Assembly (NCBI GenBank): GCA_964587505.1
Contig: CAZPLD010000008.1
Span: 1 to 20,596, forward strand
Source of the DNA: 2-01-FULL-41-26 sp964587505
GTDB taxonomy: Bacteria; Patescibacteriota; Minisyncoccia; 2-02-FULL-40-12; GWA2-44-9
Length of the DNA: 20,596 bases
Direction: 5' to 3'
The translations under genes were made by a program, and so were the position numbers. The notes under the pieces were generated by a model. It made no database searches and was not told the origin of the DNA. It worked only from the letters and a program-made list of their open reading frames with translations. This document shows, piece after piece, positions 14,986 through 20,596 of the stretch (position 1 is its first letter; every line of letters starts with the position of its first letter).

Positions 14986-17112
14986 ATGAAGGTTTTAAAT
15001 AACAGTCACCGCGTCTCTCTTTTTAAGATATTTTTAGTGGCCTCATCTTTGTTTGTCTTTGCTTCAATACCTGTAACCAACGCGGATACCCTTATGTGTT
15101 TGTTGGATTTAGATTTGTCTAAGGCCAACACCACTGGCGAGGTTACTATTACGGGCTCAGCTGTTTCTGACTCGGACACAAATCCAGATAATGACTTTAC
15201 AGAAGCAAACGTCTCTGTTTTCTCTAACGATGGGTCTGGCTCAGCTTTTCAGAGTGGCGGAGTAGGCGTCTTTGCAACCTTTACAGAGCAGTTTGACGAT
15301 GGATGGCATATTGCATATGTCACAGGGCGGGCCACTACGAATGACGGTATGGGTGACAGCTGTGAAGGAGAAAAAGCTTTTTTTGTGAACGTAACTTTGG
15401 GGACAGGCACAATTTATGTCACTTCAAATGTTGCAACTCCTTGGTGGAATATTTCCGGACCTGAAAATTTTTCGGGAAGCGGGACGACGGGGGTTCACTC
15501 TCCTGCTTCTCCCGGGACTTACTCCATAAGCGCGTCTCCAGTAAATTGCTATTCTGGTCCGAGCGTAAACGCCTCGCCACAGGAATTAGTATCCGGAGGT
15601 AGTATTACTTTTAATCTTACTTATACCCTTGACGGCTCGTGCGTACCTCCTCCGCCTCCGTCGGGAGTGAGCGGGTCCATCACCTGTAACGGTTCAGGTG
15701 GTTCCTGCATCATTCCGCCTGGCGAGGCGGCGATATATTCGTGGAATTCAAGCAATACCAATAATTGCCAAGTTCAACCCTATGGCTGGACCGGAACGAG
15801 CGGTAGCAAAATTGACTATTCGCCGATAGCCCAGACCGTTCAGCTAAGGTGCTGGAACAGTACAGAAGACAAAATTGTGGATACTGTCCAAGTAATCATT
15901 GGTTCCAGCCCGCCGCCTCCTCCGTTAGATATCACTATTTTATGCAACAACACTTACGGTCCATGCACAGTGCCGTCTGGATCCGTGGTATTGATTACTT
16001 GGGATTCGACCTATGACCAATGCTGGATCAATGTAGACGGCAACAATGAAAATCCATCCGGCGACCCTGAAGGCCATATTTGGTATACGATATACAGCAG
16101 CAAAACGTTTACCGCCCGCTGTTTCCAGTTAACGGGCGGTCAAGAAGACAGCAGAAGCGTCGACGTCATCGTGCCCCAACTGCCGGTAGCGGTTCAGCTG
16201 CTGGCCAACGGTTCCCATGCTGCCCAGACCGTGCCTTACGGTTCAACGGTGAATATGAGCTGGACTTCCCAATATGCTGACTCATGCACAACAAGCTGGG
16301 CCGGCAGCGTTCCGGTTAATGGTTCTAATACTATTCCCAACATTACCCAATCCCAGACCGCAACTATTATCTGTTCCAGCGTCACCGGCTCGAGCGCCTC
16401 TGACCAGATTGCGCTCACCGTGGTACAACCTCCGCCTGGTCTGATAAATGTTACGGCAACCGTACCCGACTATTGCGCCTCCGGTCCGGCCATCACTATT
16501 TCTTGGACATATTCAGATCCTTCAGGAAATCCTCAAGGTGCGTATCAGGTGCAGATAGACAACAACAGCAATTTTAACTCTCCGACAGTAGATAGCGGTA
16601 AAGTAACCTCCGGTTCCAATTCTTATAATACGGGACAAGGATTGCTTCAGTGGGGTACCCGCTACTATGCCCGCGCTAAGGTCTGGAATATCTATAATGT
16701 TGAATCAAATTGGGTGGAAATGAGCAGTTGTATTGGTGACTGTAGTAGTACTGGGAGTGGAAATAACTGGAAAACACCTAATTTTGCCTATCCCCAAGCT
16801 AACTTTACGTGGATAGCTAATGGCATAAACGAAAATGTCAGTCCACCGTTAAACAAGGTAGTTACATTTACCGACACGACCGTGTTCGGGACAGGGGGAG
16901 GCAACAATAACGTGAGCTGGATATTTGGCGACGGCGGTTTCTCAAACAATAACAACAAAGGAAGTTCTGTTGATCACACATACACAAGCGAAGGCTCATA
17001 TTATGTCACTCTTACTGCCAAGGATAACGCCAACCAGCAATGTTCAAAAACCCGCGGTCCTCTCATTATCCAAAAACCAATTCCCCGCTGGAGAGAAATA
17101 GCTCCAAAATAG
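14986..17112 (+). CDS. Large modular cell-surface protein (Ig-like, Fn3-like, PKD-like)
   Basis: A 708-residue exported protein. A signal peptide (about 1-33, ending NAD) precedes a beta-rich N-domain. A PEGA-like segment covers about 144-225 (GTIYVTSNVATPWWNISGP). Three related Ig-like repeats follow at about 228-306, 314-399 and 400-480. They share a pattern of a leading strand, a C....C or equivalent, P.G....W.S, a central Cys, then T..C. Pro-rich hinges (PPPPPSG, PPPPPLD, QPPPG) separate the modules. A Fn3-like domain covers 483-580 (ITISWTYSDPSG...YYARAKVW). A PKD domain follows at about 605-700 with VSWIFGDGG...HTYTSEGSYYVTLTAKD. No C-terminal anchor is visible, so the anchoring mode is unknown. 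The role is probably adhesion or pilus-like surface structure, inferred from architecture. The start has an exact extended -10 only 7 nt upstream. Confidence 0.85.
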   Translation: MKVLNNSHRVSLFKIFLVASSLFVFASIPVTNADTLMCLLDLDLSKANTTGEVTITGSAVSDSDTNPDNDFTEANVSVFSNDGSGSAFQSGGVGVFATFTEQFDDGWHIAYVTGRATTNDGMGDSCEGEKAFFVNVTLGTGTIYVTSNVATPWWNISGPENFSGSGTTGVHSPASPGTYSISASPVNCYSGPSVNASPQELVSGGSITFNLTYTLDGSCVPPPPPSGVSGSITCNGSGGSCIIPPGEAAIYSWNSSNTNNCQVQPYGWTGTSGSKIDYSPIAQTVQLRCWNSTEDKIVDTVQVIIGSSPPPPPLDITILCNNTYGPCTVPSGSVVLITWDSTYDQCWINVDGNNENPSGDPEGHIWYTIYSSKTFTARCFQLTGGQEDSRSVDVIVPQLPVAVQLLANGSHAAQTVPYGSTVNMSWTSQYADSCTTSWAGSVPVNGSNTIPNITQSQTATIICSSVTGSSASDQIALTVVQPPPGLINVTATVPDYCASGPAITISWTYSDPSGNPQGAYQVQIDNNSNFNSPTVDSGKVTSGSNSYNTGQGLLQWGTRYYARAKVWNIYNVESNWVEMSSCIGDCSSTGSGNNWKTPNFAYPQANFTWIANGINENVSPPLNKVVTFTDTTVFGTGGGNNNVSWIFGDGGFSNNNNKGSSVDHTYTSEGSYYVTLTAKDNANQQCSKTRGPLIIQKPIPRWREIAPK

Positions 17113-17121
17113 AATAAATAT

Positions 17122-17163
17122 AAATACAATGTGCGTCATTGTACAATGACGCACATTGTATTT
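17122..17163. repeat. Perfect 42-bp palindrome
   Basis: Bases 17122-17142 are exactly the reverse complement of 17143-17163: 21 bp per arm without mismatch or loop. It begins AAATACAATG and ends CATTGTATTT and lies 9 nt after the surface-protein stop. As RNA it gives a long hairpin with flanking A and T runs, so a bidirectional terminator is possible. Alternatively it is a cruciform or protein-binding site. Confidence 0.95.
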
Positions 17164-17204
17164 GTTTGACTGAATAGTTATTTTTTAGTATTTTTTGGAC
17201 ACGC

Positions 17205-17224
17205 TCCTTTAAATAAACAAAGGA
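17205..17224 (+). promoter_or_regulatory. Hairpin covering the ribosome-binding site of the 17230 gene
   Basis: TCCTTT (17205-17210) pairs fully with AAAGGA (17219-17224), the ribosome-binding site 5 nt before the ATG. The 8-nt loop is AAATAAAC. The upstream GCTCCTTTAAA matches 11615-11625. Confidence 0.4.
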
Positions 17225-17229
17225 ACACG

Positions 17230-17703
17230 ATGGCATTAAAATTATTAAAAAAGAAATCCCTCTTGGCTATCGTAACAAATTCGATTAGAGGCGGAGATAA
17301 TTATTTATTCAGGAATTTATATGCCAAGAATGAACAAGGCGAAGAGGTTGACATTCTGAAGGATGGCGAAGATGCTTGCGGAGTAGTTGTGTCATGGCCG
17401 TTGCTTGCCTTAGAAATGATAAAAAGGCCCCATGCAACCGTGGAAGGAGTAGAAAAAGATATGATTGAAAGCGGTTGGTATGAGATAAAAGATTTAAGAC
17501 CGGGAGCTGTCCTATTGTGGGAACCCAAGGTTGGAAAATTTGACGGATTACTTCACCGCCATCTCGGATTTTACATCGGAAATGACGAAGCTATTAGCAA
17601 CGACTCCCAAGGCAGGGGACTTCCTTGGAAACATCACGTTACCTATAACAACACTCGAAAGGTCGAGAAAATTTATTGGCACCGCGATTTAGATAATGGA
17701 TGA
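17230..17703 (+). CDS. NlpC/P60-like papain-fold hydrolase
   Basis: A 157-residue protein with the NlpC/P60 pattern: catalytic Cys in DACGVVVSW (C50), a PGAVLLWEP strand, and HRHLGFYIGNDEAISND (H109/H111) as the typical H.G.Y.G.. segment. A third polar site is perhaps H135/H136 (WKHHVTY). No signal peptide is seen, so the protein is cytosolic or exported by an unknown route. That is unusual for a wall-cutting NlpC/P60 enzyme, and substrates other than peptidoglycan must be considered. AAAGGA is 5 nt before the ATG and lies in a possible hairpin. The gene overlaps the following C39-like gene by 8 nt, so the two are translationally coupled. Family assignment is from motifs and moderately secure. 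Confidence 0.65.
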   Translation: MALKLLKKKSLLAIVTNSIRGGDNYLFRNLYAKNEQGEEVDILKDGEDACGVVVSWPLLALEMIKRPHATVEGVEKDMIESGWYEIKDLRPGAVLLWEPKVGKFDGLLHRHLGFYIGNDEAISNDSQGRGLPWKHHVTYNNTRKVEKIYWHRDLDNG

Positions 17704-18226
17704 GAAGATAATTCAGCTTCCTTTAATAAGGCAGTATCATGATACTGCCGATTCTCAATGGGCGCCCAAGACTTGCGCCCTTTCTTCTTTAGAGATGCTC
17801 CTTGAGTATTTAAACTTTCCCAAAAACTCCGTGATGGAGCTTGTTAATGAAGCTAACATTCTCGGCGGGTATGTTTCTGGGGTAGGTTGGAAGCATCAGG
17901 TTATAGTTGAGTTAGCTAAGAAAAGAGGTCTGTTTCTGGATTTTTTGGTTCAGTTTCCGAAAACATTAGAAGAGAAGAAAAAACACACAGAATTTATCCG
18001 GATGAAAATTGAAGCCGGCCTGCCTGTTCTCGCATCTATGTATAGCCAGTTAGATAAAAACAACGGCGGTCACGTCGTGGTGATTAATGGTATTGGCTGT
18101 AAAGGAAAAGATATATTGGGATTTTTTATTCAAGATCCTAATGAATATCTGGGCAAACACAATTATTTTCTTGATTTAGGGGTGTTTTTAGATAATTGGC
18201 GGGGCGGTCTTATTTATGTAAGATAG
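17696..18226 (+). CDS. Peptidase C39-like (C39_2) thiol protease-like protein
   Basis: A 176-residue protein with the C39-like layout: catalytic Cys in KTCALSSLEMLLEYL (C27) preceded by a Gln/Trp motif (SQWAPKTC), His in GGHVVVINGI (H126), and Asp/Asn in IQDPNEY (D147). All expected residues of a C39-type papain fold are visible. No ABC-transporter domain, membrane segment or signal peptide is present, so it is a stand-alone cytosolic-looking protein rather than a bacteriocin-processing exporter. It starts inside the NlpC/P60-like gene, overlapping it by 8 nt. The gene is followed by a 13-bp terminator. Its substrate is unknown. Confidence 0.75.
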   Translation: MDEKIIQLPLIRQYHDTADSQWAPKTCALSSLEMLLEYLNFPKNSVMELVNEANILGGYVSGVGWKHQVIVELAKKRGLFLDFLVQFPKTLEEKKKHTEFIRMKIEAGLPVLASMYSQLDKNNGGHVVVINGIGCKGKDILGFFIQDPNEYLGKHNYFLDLGVFLDNWRGGLIYVR

Positions 18227-18242
18227 CCCCCTTTTTTGCCTG

Positions 18243-18280
18243 CCCCGCCCTTGAAGACCTTTTCAAGGGCGGGGTTTATT
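18243..18280 (+). terminator. Intrinsic terminator with a perfect 13-bp stem
   Basis: CCCCGCCCTTGAA (18243-18255) pairs perfectly with 18262-18274 around GACCTT and is followed by TTTATT. It ends the thiol-hydrolase operon and insulates guaB. Confidence 0.9.
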
Positions 18281-18288
18281 GTTAATTT
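18280..18288 (+). promoter_or_regulatory. Candidate extended -10 for guaB
   Basis: TGTTAATTT fits TGnTAATTT, just after the terminator. The GTG at 18295 begins 7 nt after the box. The same -10 variant (TGTTAATTT) occurs on the minus strand at 2190-2182. Confidence 0.35.
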
Positions 18289-18294
18289 ACATTG

Positions 18295-19758
18295 GTGCCT
18301 AATTTAAATAAAAAACTGGAAGAGATATTTTATGGAGCTACTTTTGACGACTTTCTATTAAGACCCCAGCACAGCACGGTCCGAACCCGCAAAGAGATAG
18401 ACCTGACTATGCCGCTTACAAAAAGCATATCCATAAACATGCCTATTGTCGGGACAAATATGGATACGGTAACCAGGGAAAAAATGATGAACACCCTTTC
18501 TCTTGAGGGTTGTTTTGGTTTTATTGACAGAAATTGTTCGATTGAAGATGAGGCCGCCAGAGTAAAATATGTAAAAACCCAGCATTCATTTGTCATCGAA
18601 AACCCCATCATACTTTACAAGAAGACAACAATCGGAGAGGCCAAAAATATTATAAAGAAAAAAGGAGTAAGTGGAATATTGCTGGAAGATGAGCCGGGCA
18701 CAAAAATTTTAGCTGGAATTTTATCTCATCGGGATGTATTAAGGAGTAATGAAAATGATGGACATTTGGTTCAGGAGTTTATGACTCCGTTTAAAGAACT
18801 GGTAACAGCTAAGCCGGGGATTTCTATTCAGGAAGCCGAAAAAATAATGTTCCGCAACAGGATAGAGAAATTGCCGTTGATTGATAAGAAAAGACGGATT
18901 AAGGGCTTGATAACAATGAAGGATCTCCGGCTTGCTAAACAAAAACCTTACTCGAACAAAGATAAAAAGGGCCGGCTTTTAGCCGGTGCGGCTATCGGCG
19001 CTTCTGGGGATTTTATGGAAAGAACTGAAGCGTTGATAAAGGCGGGAGTTGATTGTCTTTTGATGGATGTGGCCCATGCCGATTCGGATGTTATTAAAAA
19101 AGCTTTTAAAAATTTCAGATCTAAATTCAAAGGCATTCCGATTGTTTGTGGCAATGTGGCAACAGGAGAAGGGGCAAAATTTCTGATGGAACTTGGCGCT
19201 GATGCAATTAAGATTGGTGTCGGGCCGGGAAGAGGGTGTCGGACGCGTCTTGAGGTCGGGGCGGGCGTGCCCCAGATGCAAGCGATAAGGGAAGCGTATC
19301 TTGCCACAAATGGAAAAATTCCGATTATTGCCGACGGGGGAATAAAGAATGACAAAGATATTTTTATGGCGATTGTCGTCGGTGCTTCGACGGTTATGCT
19401 TGGTAGTATGTTGTCCGGTACCGATGAAAGCCCGGGATTTATTACTGATGACCCTGTTACCAAACAAAGAGTTAAAATTTACCGCGGAATGACATCGCCG
19501 GAAGCCGTGGCTGATAATTCTACTTCCGACAATCTGGAGGAAGCATTAAGTACTCCCCAGGAAGGCCAGTCGGTAAAAGTTCCTTATGTCGGCAGTGTTG
19601 TCGGCGTGATCAATAGAATCAGTGGACACCTTCGTTCAGCGGTCAGTTATGCCGGAGAAAAAACTCTTTACGACGCCCACAAAAAAATTGCCCAAAAACC
19701 CGAGGATTTTCTAATACGCCTGTCTCTCGCATCTCAAAAAGAATCATTTGACAGGTAA
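18295..19758 (+). CDS. guaB: Inosine-5'-monophosphate dehydrogenase
   Basis: Catalyses IMP to XMP with NAD, the entry step to guanine nucleotides, in the cytosol. The barrel N-terminus is FYGATFDDFLLRPQHS, and a tandem CBS pair occupies the middle (FMTPFKELVTAKPGISIQEAE...RIKGLITMKD). The active-site loop is GVGPGRGCRTRLEVGAGVPQ, with the catalytic Cys at 19237-19239. Following it are IIADGGIK, the IYRGMTSPEA flap and GHLRSAVSYAG. The loop differs from the usual GPGSICTTR: Arg-Gly replaces Ser-Ile and Arg follows the Cys, while the later Thr is kept. The CBS pair and length favour IMPDH over GMP reductase. GTG 18295 is chosen for its position relative to the -10 box; TTG 18292 is also open. 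It has no ribosome-binding site and is flanked by terminators. Confidence 0.9.
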   Translation: MPNLNKKLEEIFYGATFDDFLLRPQHSTVRTRKEIDLTMPLTKSISINMPIVGTNMDTVTREKMMNTLSLEGCFGFIDRNCSIEDEAARVKYVKTQHSFVIENPIILYKKTTIGEAKNIIKKKGVSGILLEDEPGTKILAGILSHRDVLRSNENDGHLVQEFMTPFKELVTAKPGISIQEAEKIMFRNRIEKLPLIDKKRRIKGLITMKDLRLAKQKPYSNKDKKGRLLAGAAIGASGDFMERTEALIKAGVDCLLMDVAHADSDVIKKAFKNFRSKFKGIPIVCGNVATGEGAKFLMELGADAIKIGVGPGRGCRTRLEVGAGVPQMQAIREAYLATNGKIPIIADGGIKNDKDIFMAIVVGASTVMLGSMLSGTDESPGFITDDPVTKQRVKIYRGMTSPEAVADNSTSDNLEEALSTPQEGQSVKVPYVGSVVGVINRISGHLRSAVSYAGEKTLYDAHKKIAQKPEDFLIRLSLASQKESFDR

Positions 19759-19781
19759 AAGTCCCACAGAGCGGGACTTTT
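19757..19781 (+). terminator. Intrinsic terminator overlapping the guaB stop
   Basis: AAAAGTCCC (19757-19765) pairs with GGGACTTTT (19773-19781) around ACAGAGC. The last two bases of the guaB TAA are in the left arm. Its A/T-flanked stem could also act on minus-strand transcription. Confidence 0.85.
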
Positions 19782-19936
19782 AACTTGGCGGGGTTGTTCG
19801 GGACAGATGGAAAACTTTGATTGAGAAACTTTACTATATTTTCCAACAAGATCCGACATTATCAATTAACTTTATGTCGTAACAAATTGGATAAAAGATG
19901 ATCGATATTATCTCATCACTACTGAATATTACTCAT

Positions 19937-20446
19937 TTATTGCGTTGTTCGAAGCCTCCTTTCTTCTTCTGCAATGTCTAATATATATTCCCGCAACTCT
20001 TGCTTGTCCTCAAGAGACAGTATGAATAAGACATCTAGTTGTTTTTCTATAACTTCCCATAAAAGTTCCCGTTTCTGTGAATATTCTTCCTCTCCTCGGC
20101 TATGTGCCATACGCTCCAACTGTGACCAAAGAGAGTGAATCTGATTTGTAAGCTCATCATCAATCACTACGTTTTTACGACTAGCTCTTTTGCCCAAAAA
20201 TTGTTCAAGATACATGCGATAGAAGCCAACGGTCGATGGTACTTTGTCAACTTCAATTCCAAAAGACACTAAGGCTTTTGATATAATATTCGAAATTCGC
20301 TCTATATTTTCTTTCTCTTCCTTAGACAGCTCCTTGGCCTCTTTTTCTTCTTGTGGGAACTCATCGATAAACCACTTCTTTTGAGCATATTTTTTACGGA
20401 AAAAATCGATTCTCTCACTCCTTGCTTGTTTTATATCTTCAAACAT
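19937..20446 (-). CDS. Hypothetical helical, highly charged protein
   Basis: A 169-residue cytosolic protein, very rich in Glu and Lys, with long predicted helices: IKQARSERIDFFRKKYAQKK, EEKEAKELSKEEKENIERISNIISKAL, then NQIHSLWSQLERM and LRTTQ at the end. There is no signal peptide, membrane segment or recognised motif, and I do not know a family. It could be a coiled-coil accessory or DNA-associated protein. No Shine-Dalgarno sequence precedes the ATG at 20446. Two copies of TAGATTGGAAAA (20448-20459 and 20489-20500) lie upstream of its start, in its promoter region. It is transcribed from the tRNA-Asp side toward guaB. The 155-nt gap between 19782 and 19936 holds no gene; only a weak CGACAT/ATGTCG hairpin (19854-19879) is seen. 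Confidence 0.65.
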   Translation of the reverse strand: MFEDIKQARSERIDFFRKKYAQKKWFIDEFPQEEKEAKELSKEEKENIERISNIISKALVSFGIEVDKVPSTVGFYRMYLEQFLGKRASRKNVVIDDELTNQIHSLWSQLERMAHSRGEEEYSQKRELLWEVIEKQLDVLFILSLEDKQELREYILDIAEEERRLRTTQ

Positions 20447-20447
20447 A

Positions 20448-20500
20448 TAGATTGGAAAACTTTTGTCTTATGTCCGAAAAGCTTGATGTAGATTGGAAAA
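20448..20500. repeat. 12-bp direct repeat upstream of the minus-strand gene
   Basis: TAGATTGGAAAA occurs at 20448-20459 and 20489-20500, 41 bp apart, in the presumed promoter region of the 20446 gene. A regulator site is possible. Confidence 0.4.
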
Positions 20501-20543
20501 TTCCGTTCGACAACGTGGCTAATCGGGACAAAAACACTTGGGG

Positions 20544-20596
20544 CGGGAGTGACGGGACTCGAACCCGCAACCTCTTCCGTGACAGGGAAGCGCTCT
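20544..20596 (-). tRNA. tRNA-Asp(GUC), truncated by the window edge
   Basis: The reverse complement begins AGAGCGCTTCCCTGTCACGG. The anticodon stem CTTCC/GGAAG encloses loop CTGTCAC with anticodon GTC. The T arm is GCGGG TTCGAGT CCCGT-like and the acceptor strand CACTCCC is followed by discriminator G (20544). The 5' acceptor and most of the D arm lie beyond the right edge. The bases after G73 are CCCC, so CCA is not encoded. Confidence 0.93.

Noticed and set aside
17230..18226. Bacteriocin ABC exporter with a C39 domain
   Set aside because: The C39-like protein is stand-alone, with no membrane segments or ATPase, and no transporter gene is nearby.
18948..19463. Long minus-strand open frames opposite guaB (also 18979-19467)
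   Set aside because: These are shadows of the guaB codon pattern, Pro/Ser/Ile-rich, with no family features.
1..20596. CRISPR array, prophage, insertion sequence or transposase
   Set aside because: No regularly spaced repeats, no transposase, integrase or phage structural genes were found in any frame.

Overview
The window looks like a chromosomal segment from a small-genome bacterium of the Candidate Phyla Radiation (Patescibacteria), most likely Parcubacteria-like. This is inferred from protein style: a long IleRS with a zinc-ribbon-type insert, single-chain GlyRS, large surface proteins built from Ig-like, Fn3-like and PKD-like modules, many short exported or hypothetical proteins, and several candidate leaderless genes. 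TGA is used as an ordinary stop (17701-17703, 11577-11579), so the UGA-glycine code of Gracilibacteria and Absconditabacteria does not apply.

Layout. 18-1736 is argS, meeting a convergent small membrane protein (2152-1733) at a shared CTAG. A divergent promoter pair at 2175-2210 serves that gene and a second small membrane protein (2234-2695), which ends in a terminator. A candidate leaderless promoter then starts ileS (2748-6314), followed closely by a peptidase E-like gene and an RBBP9-like alpha/beta hydrolase. recO (7716-8321) sits between two hairpin-filled intergenic stretches. A four-module membrane-anchored surface protein (8515-10248) is followed after 2 nt by glyS (10251-11579). From 11638 to 17112 the content is mostly cell envelope: a GH-A-like lipoprotein, a beta-rich secreted protein, a membrane-anchored protein, a proline-rich lipoprotein and a 708-residue modular surface protein. 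A 42-bp perfect palindrome follows. Then come two overlapping genes for papain-fold thiol hydrolases (NlpC/P60-like and C39-like), guaB with strong terminators on both sides, a helical hypothetical protein on the minus strand, and a truncated tRNA-Asp at the right edge.

The genes combine translation (three aminoacyl-tRNA synthetases and a tRNA), purine synthesis (guaB), recombination (recO), peptide hydrolysis and the cell surface. The most striking feature is a complete histidine-phosphatase domain, with all expected catalytic residues, embedded inside the IleRS catalytic core. The next most notable are the multibranched structures on both sides of recO, the 42-bp palindrome, and several start sites where a -10 box lies 7-9 nt before an ATG that has no Shine-Dalgarno sequence.
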